DNA from: Heterocephalus glaber
Taxonomy: Eukaryota > Chordata > Mammalia > Rodentia > Bathyergidae
DNA length: 64,000 nucleotides
Assembly: GCF_000247695.1 (NCBI RefSeq)
Contig: NW_004624854.1
Coordinates: 4,486,110 to 4,550,109 of the forward strand
Reading direction: 5' to 3'
A model generated the notes under the pieces. The model did no database searches and was not told the DNA's origin. It worked only from the letters and a program-made list of their open reading frames with translations. Of this stretch, positions 23,800 to 43,305 are shown one piece after another (within the stretch, counting starts at the first letter, position 1; each line of letters begins with the position of its first letter). Both the position numbers and the translations under genes were made by a program.

Positions 23800-26700
23800 C
23801 AGAAGTTTTATTCAGCATGTAATCTATGTTATTCTATTCAATGTTTGGACCAAGAAATTCAATTATCCTATCCAGATGTACTTTGATGAGTAAAATACAT
23901 ACTAGAATTTCCAGTTGGAAATGATAACAGGCTTTGTCTAATCTTCAGTTGAGATTAGACAATAGGTATCATGATTGTGTGGTGTTATCAATGGCATCTC
24001 AAAGGACCAAGGTTCTATTACTGTTCAGTAGTTCATCCAAGCCTTGAATTGGTTATGTTCTAGAAGCTTGGAGAACCATGATACAATTGTGTTGTCTACT
24101 TACTGTAACTTTTCAAAAGGCTTAAATGAAATCTCGTAACAGCTGAAGAGCTAAAACGCTCTAATAACTTTGGGCTGCAAATGTAAATATGCTAAACTAC
24201 TCAGCTTCCTCGGAGACTGAGGGAGGAGGATCACAAATTCAAGCCCAGCCTGGGCAACTTAGCGAGACCCTGTGGTACACAGCTCAGTGTAACAGCCCTG
24301 AGTTAAACCCCCAATACCACCCCACAAAAAAGCTAAACTAATGGCTTGTCAGTTAGACTTTTCTCTAGCGTATACCTTAGCCTGTGACCTATACTTTGAG
24401 AACTACCAATAGACTCAGTTCAGAAGCCTGGAGTGATTTGGTTTCAGTATTTGAATCCAAACTGATACACATAAATAAAGCCAACTTTGAGGCACCTAGA
24501 GAATTTAAATATACAGTACCTAGAAGTAAAATGTTTTTCTAGCTTCTCCCTCAGAGTGTAACACCAATGACAGTGCTGTTTTCCAAAGGTCACAATTAAT
24601 TTCCTCCGCACATCCCTCAATTGTTAATCATTACTACTTCTGAAACACTGGGCTGTTTATCCCTGCAACATGTAATCCTAATCAGCTGTCCCCTTGCCAC
24701 CACAGGCTCCCCACCACTGCCGAGAACCTCTGCCTCTAACGTCCTCACATGGCCCACTAGAGAATGACTAACCATCTTTTCCAGTGGGAATGTTAACTCT
24801 TATCCAAGATAAAAGAGAAGGAAAATTCGATTGAAAGGGAAAATAGTAATGGGGAAGGAGTCTCAAGATTAAAACACTCATTAGGTTAGAAAGGAATCTA
24901 AGAGTCACGTGCAGCCCAAAATGGCTTGAAGCAAATAGCCACTATGTTAATGGTATCAGAAAGGGGAAGTCATTTCAGGAACTAGGCTCAACTGTAAGAT
25001 CCTTACATAAAATGTAAACTAGCAATGCAGTGCAACTCCCAGTGTGTACCTCCTGAGAAAACTGTGAAGGGCTACTGAACTTATCTTCATATTTGAAAGT
25101 ATTCATATGAAAATGACAATTTACTAAGCTCACATATGCTTTCAGCATCACTTTTTCAACCAAGAAAATTCATTTAAAATGGTAGCTACGAAGTGACTAG
25201 TATCAAACTATGCTCAAATTAAACTGTGTTCAAATTTAAAACAGTAAGACTACAGAGAAAAAGCAGGTGAGTAGGTCCACTACAGGAAATCCTGCATGTG
25301 TGAACATGGGAGAGTGCCCTGAAGCCTTCAGTTCACACTGTCACCTGGCACAACGGGTCTCATCTTTCCATCCCACTATGTACCACTCAGCCCCAGACCA
25401 GCCCAGACTTGAGACAGCTTGGCTATGGCCAGGCTCGGATGTACTTCAGAAATGGGGCCCAATCCTTGCAGAGTGCATTTTTACACTAAATGTTTTTGTT
25501 TCACTTGGTGGTGTTTAAATTTATTTCAAAGTCGCCAGCTGAAAGTGCCAGGAAGGAGAAAGGTGGAAACTTTCTTCCTCTTAACTTCTTGATGAGTGCT
25601 GTCCAGGGCAAATATTATGAACTGTAATTCACTTGTCTTTGGTTGTGGAGACCTTCCTTAAGAAAAAAGAAACTTGTTAATAATAAAACCACAGAACAAG
25701 GTTAAATTATCAAGGCAAGAGTCAATCACAAAAGCAGTATGTTAACAGATGACGATACCTCCACACCCAATTTTTTTTCTTGCTCTCAAGTTGATGATTA
25801 GATGACATGTGACCACTTACTATTTACCAGAAATTGTTCTGAGTACTTACTCCATGTCCTACACAACTCCAGAAAGCAGCCTTCTTACTTCATCGCTGCA
25901 GAACCTAAGGCTCAGAGAAAGCACCAAGCCTAGTACCTTTCAGGCATCAAGTTAAGAGGAGGAGAAATCATTATTGTAAGCACAGCAATCCATACCTGGC
26001 AGTGTTCTAATAGTTCCCAACCGCAGAATTCTTTTAGAATCACCTTCAACACTATGTTCTCCCACAAATGACTTAAATATGTTGTTGCTCCTACCTCTGG
26101 ACTTTAAAAATTAGATAATAATTTGTTTTATTCAAAACACAATCTATTTGTCCTTAGATGTCTTTTGAGATATCCTGAAATGTAACAAAAACAAATTATC
26201 TGTAATCATTGATATGAATAAACGAAAAATTGTTTTTCCCTTAATATAAAAACCTCAGAACTACAGAGCATACATAAACTCCTTGAGGTTGCTAAATATT
26301 GTCTTACCCTGAACACTCTTCCTAGTGCCTCACACAGAGCATGTCCCAGGTATCTGGAAGATACACTGAGTTAGACCCCCAAAATAAAAAATCTGGCAAA
26401 TTTTTATATTCAAATGCTATGGAAATTCAAACAAGATCTACTTAAAACTCATGATCTGAGGTTGGAAGAAAAGAGACAAATGCAGGGCTAAGTCACTGCC
26501 AGGTTGAAGTGGTCATAACAACCACAGTTAAGATGTACTGGGCTCTCCACTTTAAGGCATTGAAAGAGCAAAACTTAGCGAAATCTGTTAACATGAACAC
26601 AAGTTTTATTCAAGAGCTATTTAAAAAGAGGTGAATTCTAACAAAGTTTTTGAGTTATCCACCCTACAGTAAAGAGTAGAAGTGGGTACCATTTATGACA

Positions 26701-27724
26701 CACAAATTCCAACTTAAATTTCTGAATAAAGCTATAATTTGAGTCATTTAACTTTTGCTAATAAGGCTATCGAACTGTGTTCAGAAACTGACAGCACACA
26801 CATGATCCTCTTAGAAAAAGGAGGTACCAAGGATTTTCACTTCAGGCTGAGTACCTCTAAGTACTTAGGGTTTGTAACTTGAGACTGAATATTAGTACTA
26901 CACGAATTCAATTTGAATCACCTTCACTATGATGTTTATCTACCAGTTATTTTTTAGAATTAGGTCAATGTTTATTGACTTTATGATGTTCTCAAATTAT
27001 ACAATTATATATTGTAGTCTCGAAAATATTCAAGGTCTTAGTTTGTAATTTCTCTTCAATGTACTCTATAATGTTAATGAATATTAAAGCAACTGTAGCT
27101 TTCTTCTAAAAATTATGTTACAGTACAGATCACATTCTATTTCATAATTCTGACAGAGAATCTGTTCTCTGGTAATAAGCAAGAATTTAGGATGATTCAG
27201 TCCTTGGAAAATGTTAATGGCAGTCACTCACTAGAGTCAGTCACTCCTTGAGTCAAAAACACGCAGAAATTGCTATCATTGACTGAGTTTCTGGTTTTTA
27301 GTTGTTGTTTCTATTTTTTCTGGTTATTGCTTTAGTTGGTAACATCTAGATTTAAAACATAAGAACATCTCCACTAAGTCTAATGTCAAATATTACGAAA
27401 TTTATACAGTACACAGGCTCATAGAGGCTATAAAGCTGATGTTTTAGGTAATTAACCCTTGAAATGGGTGCAGAATTTTTAGAGGATATTCAGTAACATT
27501 TTGCTCAAAAAATAAATGCCCCTACTGTTTAGAGTGTTCCCATTCTTCACTATGAGACTGAGTAGCTTAACATTTTTGCTATAAAAACCAACCACTCAAA
27601 CAAAAATGTAAAAGGAAACCAATAAAGAACATATTTTTTTTCACAGTTAACAATAAATAAAAGTGCAAGAAGTGTTCAAGTAGGGCATGTAGTTTAAAAA
27701 CTACATGTGACTATTTGGCATAGG
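23800..27724 (-). other. NABP1: NABP1 3' UTR, 3' end undetermined
   Basis: The sequence directly below the stop codon is AT-rich, mostly free of recognisable repeats and lacks convincing coding frames, as expected of a 3' UTR. Candidate minus-strand AATAAA poly(A) signals (plus-strand TTTATT) occur at 26971-26976, 26605-26610, 26127-26132, 25520-25525 and 23807-23812. I cannot tell which is used, so the lower boundary is nominal. A truncated B1-ID element lies within it at 24200-24331. Residual blocks at 25815-25960 look MIR-derived. Confidence 0.4.
24200..24331 (+). mobile_element. 5'-truncated B1-ID dimeric SINE
   Basis: Starts inside B1 (CAGCTTCCTCGGAGACTGAG), continues to ACTTAGCGAGACCCTGTGGT and then an ID-like end (GAGTTAAACCCCCAATACC, A-tail). 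GCTAAACTA repeats at 24191-24199 and 24332-24340 flank it. It lies antisense within the presumed NABP1 3' UTR. Confidence 0.8.
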
Positions 27725-34213
<6,489 letters not shown>

Positions 34214-34608
34214 AGCGAGGCAGGTGCGGTGACTGGGCGGGGCCGGGGGCCGGGGCAGGGAAGGCCGAGGGGCGAGGGCGGTTACTGGGGACCGGGAGCC
34301 AAGCCTGGCGGCCCGAAGCCGGGGACAAAACCACTTCGGGAGAAAAATGCGAAGCACTCGCCCAGCAACCCCGCTCCCAATGAGGACGGCGAGCGGATAA
34401 AGGTTCAAAAAAAGGCAGTGAGGGCACACGTCCGTGCCAAGCCCGTCACGCTAACTCTCGGGCCCGCACCAGTCCCGTGCCCGGGAAGGCGCCCACTGCG
34501 ATCGCCGCACTGGAGCGAAGACCGAGCAAACACGCGCGCCGCGTCCCAAACACCGACTGCAAAACGCGCCCGAGCGCCGGCGGGACGCCCAGCACGCTCC
34601 TCCCATTG

Positions 34609-34616
34609 TGACGTCA
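34609..34616. promoter_or_regulatory. CRE palindrome TGACGTCA (CREB/ATF site), proximal
   Basis: Perfect 8-bp palindrome about 400 bp upstream of the NABP1 ATG, followed within 9 bp by a second CGACGTCG-like core. Such CpG-island CREs are classically bound by CREB/ATF factors. Occupancy is inferred. Confidence 0.6.
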
Positions 34617-34767
34617 GGCGACGTCGCCACGCCCATCCAGCGCAGGGTCGGGAAACTAAGGGGCGGGACCGGCCGAGGGCGCCCGCGCAGCCCCCTGGCT
34701 CCTCCCCCGGGCTGGCAGAGCGGGCCCCGCCCCCTGGGCCATCCAATCCGCTGTCGGCTGGGCCGCG

Positions 34768-34775
34768 TGACGTCA
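34768..34775. promoter_or_regulatory. CRE palindrome TGACGTCA, distal
   Basis: Second perfect palindrome, 159 bp above the first. It lies 20 bp from the CCAAT motif (34743-34747) and just before a GC-box run. The CRE, CCAAT and Sp1-box arrangement is typical of housekeeping and DNA-repair promoters. Confidence 0.6.
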
Positions 34776-35574
34776 TCCGGCCCCGCCCCGCCCTGCACGT
34801 CCGGCGTCTGCGGATCCCTGGTACCGGGTTCTTCTCCGTTTTCTGCGGCGCTGCCCGCCCTGCCCTTTAGCCCGCGATCGCGGGGATCGGTTGAATTTGG
34901 GACTCGGTGGGTGCGAAAGTGAGCGAGCGGGTAGGAACAGGGCCACGCTTGGGTGGTTGGTCGGGATCTCAGAACAGGCTGGGATGGTGAACGCGTCCGG
35001 GGCTGCGGGACTGGACTTCTTTTCGGGCCGGAGGGGAACCTGGAAACGAATTCAGCTTCCACATTGTAGGCACTTTTAAATTGGGATCCAGAAGGAGGAG
35101 GTCGTTCGCTGGTGATTGAACAGCCCCTGTAAACAGGCTCTGATCGACCACTTTTCCCTCGGTTACACCGAGCAAGTAGACAGGAAATTCGTTCACTTCC
35201 TTTGCAGACTTCTCGATTTTCTTAACCCGTCCCCGCGAGTTTTCTCTTAATTTGCGCCTGTTTTTATACAACCAAAAGGAATTAATCATACAACAGCGAC
35301 GAGAAACAGACATAACCTGAAGAAAAAAAGTACGTGTACTTGGAGACCACCCCGGCTTGAACTCTTAGGACAACTGGTCAACCTTCCTAACTGTAATTTA
35401 GTCACCGGGACAGTAAAACCAAGATCTCTGCCGTGTAGATGAAACTGGATCACAGTTGTCCCACTAGTACCTAGCAAATAGTAGATAGAGGGTTAATATT
35501 TCGATTTTACAATATTTCGATTTTCTATTTTAAAAGGAATAATAGCTTAAATTGTGATTGTTGAATCCGCTCCT

Positions 35575-35700
35575 CAACTCTATATGATGAGTGCTAATTT
35601 TAACCCGCATTTTACGGATAAGGAAATTCACCAGAGATACATAGCTGGAGAGGCGCCAACTAAATTTTTGAATCTAGGCAGTCTTCACCCCAGGGTAAGT
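35575..35700 (+). mobile_element. MIR remnant
   Basis: ATTTTACGGATAAGGAAATT, ATACATAGCTGGAGAGGCGC and ATTTTTGAATCTAGGCAGTC follow the MIR core-to-3' order. Beyond it to 36190 nothing else is recognised. Confidence 0.65.
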
Positions 35701-36190
35701 AATTTTTAGACTTAAACTGCAGTGGTGGAATTTTTAAGAGTCCAAAATAGATTGAAGAAATAAAGTAGCAGTAGGATATATAGTAGGGCTTTAAAGAATC
35801 CTCTAGTTAACTATCCGGTAGGGAAACGTATGCAAATTTTCTCCTTTCTAAATATTTTTAGATAAACCACCACTTCTTAAATATCCGCAAACAAGCAGCA
35901 TAAATGTACTATTCCCCTAGAAAATAGTTTTTAAAACAATCATGACATTAATGAGAGACAAGACATTCTTAAGGAAGCAGAAGTTTTAATTTCATAGTTA
36001 AGTTCTAAGTGCGGGAATGTGGTGTAAAGTAATGAGCTTGATTTCAACATCAAATGAAAACACACCATGCCATTAGGCAGGCCTAGGGCCCAGCCTCGGG
36101 GATCCCATCTTCCAACCCAGATAAGAAACTTGGATTCTGCCTTGGTTATCTGACATTTCCCTTGGATTGTCCTCAGAGCTACAGACTACA

Positions 36191-36275
36191 TTTTTTTTTT
36201 TTGGTACCGAGGATCGAACTCGGGTCCTTGCTCTGCGAGGCAGGCGGCAGAACCACTGAGCTAAATCCCCGGCCC
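36191..36275 (-). mobile_element. ID-type SINE
   Basis: T-run, GGTACCGAGGATCGAACTCG, CACTGAGCTAAATCCCCGGC. CCTCAGAGCTACA occurs on both sides (36171-36183 and about 36275-36287). Confidence 0.94.
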
Positions 36276-36287
36276 CTCAGAGCTACA

Positions 36288-36950
36288 TTTTTAAATGTAG
36301 GCAAAACATTCTCACAGAAGCAATACTTAAGTCAGATCTTAAAACCAATACTTAGATCTTTATAAAGGTTTGATGAGCTTTTTAAAAGACGAACAATAGA
36401 TAGGAACCAATTAAGGATGTTGAACAGACTTGTGGCCAAATTTGAGCAAAAAAAAAAAAAAAAAATGTAGCCACCCTGAATTCTCATTTTCTCGAGAAAG
36501 AGGATGAGGTAGTGCTGCTTAGAACAGTTACACCGATGTTTTATAAAGAGGAACCAGAAGCTTCCGCAGAAGTGAGCACCCAGCCCTACCCGTTCTGCCC
36601 TCCCCCAGAACTCAGCTGAACATCTACTTACTTCCTACCCACTCAGCAGTTCTCAGAAAGGAAACGGCAGCCCTGTGCTTTCTCATTCAGGAAAACAAAA
36701 GACAGTGTTGAAAAACAAGATAATGTGGGCAGTACAGGAGCTCTTCGGCTCAGGTTAGGTGGTTCACCTACTCCCAAATCACTCAAAGGTATAAAGGTAG
36801 TGGCTAACAAAAACAGAAAGGGGTATCCAGGAGAACTGCTGCTATGTACATAATCTTCCCTAATAGTAATCTTTCCTTCAATGAAGTAAGTGCCACTCGG
36901 CCCACCCAGTTAGGGGAAAATGATTACATTACTGATTTGTCAGCATGTGT
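36288..36950. other. Non-coding intergenic sequence
   Basis: Contains an A-run at about 36449-36465. No gene or other repeat recognised. Confidence 0.5.
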
Positions 36951-36965
36951 GTAAGATTACTTCAT

Positions 36966-37059
36966 CTTTGTTTTTTGTTTTGTTTGGTACCAGGGATTGA
37001 ACTCGGGACCTTTCCCTTGCAAAGCAGGCGGGGGAAGCACTGAGCTAAATCCCCGGCCC
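36966..37059 (-). mobile_element. ID-type SINE with perfect 15-bp target duplication
   Basis: Full antisense ID unit ending in CACTGAGCTAAATCCCCGGC. GTAAGATTACTTCAT lies at 36951-36965 and again at 37060-37074, indicating a fairly recent insertion. Confidence 0.96.
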
Positions 37060-37421
37060 GTAAGATTACTTCATAGTCCTCTTCTAAAGCTGTTTGTTTT
37101 GGGAGTCTTCATTTTTTACAGCCAAAACATAAATTTATTCTAAGACTCCTTACTTTATGCATGGAATCTCAACACAACTGCCTAAGGGGGTTGCTTAGTG
37201 AGTCCCAGTACTATACTACAGCAGGACATCTGCCAGAATCCTGTACGGCAAAGACCCTGGTTATCTGGGTCCTCATTAATAAAGGCTTGTCTAAATTTTG
37301 TCCAGCATCCGGATCCCATGCTCACTCTCGGGTTTAAAGGTTTATCTCATTACCAAGTTCATTTTCACTTTGTTTGCACTGTCTATTTAAAATATTCCAA
37401 TAAAACAACTCACCAAGTAAT

Positions 37422-37510
37422 TTTTTTTTTTTTTTAGTACCGGGGATCGAACTCGGGTCCTTAGCTTTCGAGGCAGGCAGTGGAACCACTGAGCTAAATC
37501 CCCAGCCCCT
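37422..37510 (-). mobile_element. ID-type SINE
   Basis: T-run, AGTACCGGGGATCGAACTCG, CACTGAGCTAAATCCCCAGC. Target duplication ACCAAGTAAT at 37412-37421 and 37511-37520. Confidence 0.95.
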
Positions 37511-37671
37511 ACCAAGTAATGTCTTTTCATACCTGAAGGTTTGTCTGGTAAAATTTAACAATAAAAAATTAATAAGAACCACAGTGTTCCCACATTACAG
37601 AGATAATCCACTTTGTAACATAATGGGCAAGGTAAAAAAAAAAAGTCTTAATCTCTTTAAAAAGATTTAAC

Positions 37672-37827
37672 TGAGCTGGGCCTAATGGCACACACCTGTA
37701 ATCCCAGCACTCAGGTGAACTGCTGAAAGTTCAAAGACACCCTGGACTACATAGTTCAAGATGAGCGTGAACTACATAGCAAGACCCTGTCTCAAAAATA
37801 ACAAAAAATTTTTTTCAATTACAAAAA
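37672..37827 (+). mobile_element. B1 SINE, full length
   Basis: GAGCTGGGCCTAATGGCACA, CCTGTAATCCCAGCACTCAG, then the duplicated ACTACATAG segments and AGCAAGACCCTGTCTCAAAA. AAAAAGATTTAAC repeats at 37659-37671 and 37828-37840. Confidence 0.93.
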
Positions 37828-37840
37828 AAAAAGATTTAAC

Positions 37841-39404
37841 CCAAAGCAACAATAGCAACCAAATGATGATTACCAAGCATTCAAAAACCCAATTAAGCAT
37901 TTAGATAATCAAAGAAAATCACTTTTTAGGACAAATAACTTGCTTTGAAGAAAAAGTTATTGTATGTATCAGTAGGAGAGAAAATAAATTTTCTGTTGAT
38001 GAGTTTCTTCTGCTACATGCAGGAGTTTTACACTTAGAAGAATTGCATAATGTATGTGAAGTGATTGTTCTCACTTTATAGTAAGTTAAGGAGCTGGGAT
38101 TTAAAACTAACAGACATACACTAACTGTTTCTTTCTTGGATTATCAAAATGGTTAACTGGAGTTTTTAATGTTCTGGAATTGACAGTGTTAAGTGCAGTA
38201 GCATCTGCACACTGAATCTGCTGGGGAAGAATCACTGTAGTTTTTCTTGGAAAGACACAGATCCCTAAATGGGTGATTGAAAGTCAATTACATCATCTTT
38301 TCAGATAGAATGGACAATTTTGGCTTCTAAATTCTAAAAACCTTTTTTAAAGTGTACCATGCCTCTGAATAGTTGCCTGGATTTGTTGTTTATGAAAAAA
38401 ATTTAAATAAAATAACTATTGCCAAGTGAACTAGAGACGGATAAAGCATTTCTTTATTGATGAAAGATTTATTTAATTGGAGGAAATATTAGTGGTCCTC
38501 ATCCTTAAAGGGATACTGTAAGAAATGCTACAACTCACATGTAAAAAGAGAGGATGAGAAGGCTTCTGTAGGGTCAGAGGTCCTTCAGAACCCAGAAATT
38601 GCTCCACCCCTAGGTGCTTCAGAGTTACTACTGTTTGTTGAGTGTTTCCCAGGGTCCTGTGTAAAAATACACGAATAGAAAGCATCAGAAGAGAAGAGTA
38701 AAAGCCCAGCTCACCCAGCTTCAGATCCCTGCCCCTTACAGGTCCAGAAAAAGTGTGTGAGAGACCTTGACCTTGAGCCTGACACGTGTTGGAGTGGATG
38801 ACTCTATGTAAAGTTCAGCTTTTACACACGCAAGCACACACACCACAGTAAGTCACCAGGAAGAAATAGTAAATGCTCCCATACAAACCCCTAATTGAGA
38901 GCATTTCTCAGATGAACACGAGCATCCCACATATGCTCAAACCCATCATTTTGTGTACAAAAAAAATACAAACCGGGAGATGTTGACAGAATGAGCACCA
39001 GTAGCTCTTAATGAAGTAAAGGATCTCGGAAATCACCAAGGCCTGCTAATAGCATGAAATGAGAGACAGCCCATCCACACCAATTAAAGCAGATGAAGAC
39101 CCCAACATTTTTTAAAGCTCTCCAGGTAATAACTGTGTATAATCAACTCAGAACCACAGCAGGTTAAGAGATTTTTTTTTTTTCAGAATAATTTCGTTTT
39201 CCAAATACCTATTAATACTCTGGAACAGTGTTTGCCCTATAGTAGTTGGGGAAACTGTTTGATAAATTTCTTGGGTGTAAAATTTACTGAGTTCAATTTC
39301 AGACTTCTGATAATGTATATTATCAAATTAAATTGGAATTTTGAAGAGATTTGTATCCCTATTTCACCTTTGTACAGGCATTAAATATAACTCATTAGTT
39401 TATT
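37841..39404. other. Non-coding intergenic sequence
   Basis: AT-rich unique sequence. A short AC-rich stretch lies near 38825-38845. No gene recognised. Confidence 0.5.
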
Positions 39405-40930
39405 CAACACATTTTTCTTGAGCAACTGATAATGGGGCAGCACTGGGGACTATATCAGTAAAAAATCCAAAACTCCCTGACTTCATAGAGTTTATATTTT
39501 TAGGAAGCAGACAGTCAATAAAATAACTAAAATGTTATAGTGTACTAGATGTGGTAGCGTTACACGTAATGGATACTAATGAAACAAGGAAGGAGTGTGG
39601 TTTCGCAGGTAGAGCTGCAGACAGTGGTCAGGGAGGGTGACATTTGAATAAAGATACAAAGGAGGAAACAAACAAACCCTGTGGCCACCTCCCTGGGTTC
39701 AGGCAGCCCGGCAGAGGGAGAGCTACCAGGATACAAGTGGGTCTGGCTTTTTCAGGAACCATAAGAAGGTTGCTGTGGCTGAAGCAGTGAAGGAGGAGAG
39801 AGTCTAGAAGCTGGTGGGCTTGGGAGACACACATCACACATTCATGCGTGAGGACTTTGTGTGGCCTCTACTTGGAGATGGGCATCTGTTGGAGTGTTTT
39901 GAGTAACACTATGACATGCTAACCTGACCTAACCAGTCCTAACAGAGCAAAAGCAGCAGGAATGGAAGCAGGGAAATCTGTCAGGAGTTGGATTAATCCA
40001 CTGGCACAGTCCAGGATGTCCCAGGGTGGTAGCAGTCACCATGGTGAGGTGTAATCAGCACCTGGATCCATGTGGAAATTGGAACCACCATGGGGACCAC
40101 TGTCTGCTGAGTGTGACAGGAGGAGACGCCAGCATGGCTCCCAGCATCTTGGTCTGGACAGCTAGAAAGATGGTGTCATTGACTGAAATGGGGAGGACAT
40201 CACGTGCAGCAGTTTGGGGAAAGGTGGAAAGACAGGGACAATTTTAGCCACTAAAAAATGGGCCAGAAGAACACAGGAAGGACAGTAGTATGCTGGATAA
40301 AGAGTGAGTCTGATATTTCTGGAGAGAAGGGGTAATCGTGTCTGATACTGCAGATAGATCAGGTGAGCTATAACTGAGGATCAACCATGGAGATTCGCAA
40401 AAATGAAGACCACTGGTGACCTTGACAAGAGCAGTTGCCCTGAGGTTGGTGGAGGATGAACGCTTAAATGAATTGAGTTGGAGAGAGAGCCAAGAGTACA
40501 GGAATTGGGCCAGGCAACATAGGTATGGATAGCTCCTTCTGGGAAGCTTGCTGCAAAGGAGAGCCGAGAAACAGGGTAATGACTTGGGGAGAAACGTGAA
40601 AAATAATGACTAGGCTGAAGAGCATGACCCAGTTAGGGGTGGAGGTCATATTGCTAGAGACACATCCTTGCCCTTGAGTAGGGGACAGGGGACAGGAGCT
40701 AGAGCCCTTGCAGGGGTGGAGGGGACAGAGACAGATGGCTCTTCTGGCTGATTTGGTGGTGAGTTCTCTTCTGATTGTGTGTGGCAGCTCTCTTCTGATC
40801 GTTACTCTTCCAAGTGCTGTAAGCAAGATCATCAGTTTAGAGAGAGGATGGGGAGGAGGTGCTAGAATTTTGAAGCGTGAGAAGTGGGTATGAGACAGTG
40901 GTTGGGAACTCTGGGAGAGCAAATGAACTA
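39405..40930 (+). repeat. Long ancient interspersed repeat, family unassigned
   Basis: The order GACTTCATAGAGTTTATATT, AGGGTGACATTTGAATAAAG, GAAGCAGTGAAGGAGGAGAG, TGACTGAAATGGGGAGGACA, AGCCGAGAAACAGGGTAATG and CTTGCCCTTGAGTAGGGGAC follows a long, G/A-rich, mammalian-wide old repeat. It explains the absence of genes and the purine-rich composition here. Confidence 0.5.
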
Positions 40931-42537
40931 GGAAAACACGTTACGATCTTAGATGTGGACTGAAGTCATACTTGAAGGCATTCGGCAGCCAGTGTAAAGT
41001 GAGGCCAGTCCACATGGTTTGTGTCTTTCATCAGACGCGTCCATCTGTGAGGGTGTAGGACAGACAGGCCGAGTCTGGTGTAACCAGTATTGGAATTTTG
41101 ACAAATGATAGTAACCCAATTTTTTGCAATGTATGTTGTACAAACTTTCCAGACTGTGATTTGCCCTTTCCTTTTATCTGTGTTTTAGAAACTTTGTATT
41201 TTGAAATGGTCAACTCCATTATTTTTCCTATATTTTATTCCATTGCTTTTTTTTTGCTTGAGGTAGTCCCTTCATCATAAAGGAATAATACAGTCTTTCT
41301 TCTATTTCATTTCCAATTCGCTATGGTTGAATATTTAAATCATTGATCTATCACTATATATGCTGTGATGCAAATCTCTAATACAATGTCCATCAAAAAG
41401 TTATTTTCCCAGTGTTATTTATTTTTTAAAAACTCTTCCTCAGACTTGCAGTTTATTTAAAATCTTACTATCCCTTTCTACTTTAAGAACTCTACTTACA
41501 TGTTATCTTCTAGTTTACTGATTTCTGACTATTCTCAATATGTACTATGCTTTAATTACTTTTTATTTATGTATTTATAATCTTTCAGCATCTAATAAGG
41601 CCAAGACCAGCCTCCACCCCACCTTGTATAAACCTTCTTTAATCATCTACATTATTTTACCAGATTTTCTTTTTTTTGGTCTGAGGCAAGGGTCTCTCAG
41701 AAGACAGAAAAGGGAAATGGGGCAGGTAGGGTGGAAAGTCCTGTTGGTGGGCCATGCCCATTGGTTGCAAGGCCAAACCATGAAGGGCAAGGTTGCTGTT
41801 CTCTCCAAGTAGGACAAAGAGGGCAAGGCGGAGATCTGTGTGAGAAACCAGGCGAGAGCAGTGAGAGGTAACTGGCTTCTCCTTTTAGGGTTATTCAACA
41901 TTTAGGTAGGAGAATATCACACAAGTGTCTCTCTGGTGCCCTACCAGCTAGGTCATCTATCCCACGTAGGTGAGATAAATAGGAGCGCCATGGAAACTTT
42001 GAAGGGGAAGTTGGAAAGCAAACATTGAGAAATTAAGAAAGAGATGGATCCTGTTCATTAGGGTAAAGGGGTAGCAGCCCAAAGAAACAACACCGAAGTG
42101 CAAACATGTGTATGCAGACACTTAAGAAGGAAGCTCCCTCCCTTCTTGCTCCGGTTACGTCCCAAGGTGAGCAGTACAGGTTCTTGGGGTCCTCTTTGCA
42201 GTACTCAGGGAGCCAGATTGCTTCCATTTTCCCCTTTGTCCTTCTCTAAGGTGGCTTCATGGGCAAAGCTGGGTCGTCCACATTCAGTGTTCCGACCCCT
42301 AGAAAGAGAGGGACTCTGAGGCAGGTGACTTACCTTTTATGGTGGAGATGACCCAGAAATTACACGGAGCTTCAGCTTACACATTTCTTCCACTTACATC
42401 CCCTTAGCCACAACACAGCCACATAGATGATGCATTTCCTTCTTCTTTTTCTTGAACTTGAGCAGAGGGGAGTATGGACCATGACCTCATTAAACACATT
42501 AACTCTTTTTCCATATGAAAATATCTTTGTGTTAGTT
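40931..42537. other. Non-coding intergenic sequence
   Basis: AT-rich up to 41650, then mixed composition. The 84-codon minus-strand frame at 41647-41901 and the plus-strand frame at 42098-42319 have no recognised homologue. Confidence 0.45.
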
Positions 42538-42896
42538 ACTTTTCTCATTGCTGAGACAAAATACTGACACCCAAATTTAAAGGAGGAAAGGTTTATTTAG
42601 CTCACAGTTTGTAGAGGTTCAGTCCATAATCAGCTGGCTTCAAGGCAGGGTGGCACATGGCAGAGGGGCAACAGTTGATGGTGGTAGAAGACTGCAAAAG
42701 CAGCAAGAGAAGTCTTTCTACCCCCTTCTTCTCCAGACTACTTAGGGCAGGTAGAACTCACACCCTTAATCCTAGTGCCCTCGGGCCTAGCACTGCACCA
42801 GGAATCAATCACACATCCTAGACTCAGTCACCTCTGAAAAAGCCCCACCTAAGATCACATGAGGCTTTGGGGTGACATCTAGACACAAGCCATAAC
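42538..42896 (+). repeat. Interspersed repeat, same family as 4238-4585 and 44210-44662
   Basis: Starts GTGTTAGTTACTTTTCTCAT and has AGGAAAGGTTTATTTAGCTC, GTTCAGTCCATAATCAGCTG and a GCCCCACCTAAGATCACATG end region. It is shared in order with the other two copies. Confidence 0.7.
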
Positions 42897-43152
42897 AGTC
42901 TTTATTAGTTTGCCAGGAGCTCCACAACAAAATACTAAAAATGGGCTGGAGTAAACAAGAGAAGTGGATTTCCTCACTGTTCCAGTGGTTAGAAGCCAAA
43001 GATCATGGAGTCAGTAGACTGGGTTTTTACCCCTCCTTTTTTCACTTGCCAAGAGCCAGCATGTCACCATGGCTTCACGTGGCATTAACCCTGTGCACGT
43101 GGGTTCCTGGTCTCTGTGTGTGTCCAAATTTCCTTTCTTATAAGGAAATCCA

Positions 43153-43294
43153 TGCCACATGTGGTGGCGAACACCTGTATTCCCAGCACTCAGGAGGTGG
43201 AGGCAGAAGGATCGCCATGAGTTCCAAGCCAGTCTGGGCTACATACTGAGTCCAAGGCCATTCTGAACTGCAGAGTGAGACCCTGTCTCAAAAA
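43153..43294 (+). mobile_element. B1 SINE
   Basis: GTGGTGGCGAACACCTGTAT, GGAGGCAGAAGGATCGCCAT, duplicated centre, GAGTGAGACCCTGTCTCA. AAGGAAATCCA flanks at 43142-43152 and 43295-43305. Confidence 0.94.
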
Positions 43295-43305
43295 AAGGAA
43301 ATCCA

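Noticed and set aside
34229..34870. 213-codon plus-strand frame and several overlapping frames in the CpG island
   Set aside because: GC-rich DNA rarely holds stop codons. The predicted protein is Arg/Pro/Ala-rich without a domain and lies across the NABP1 promoter and 5' UTR.
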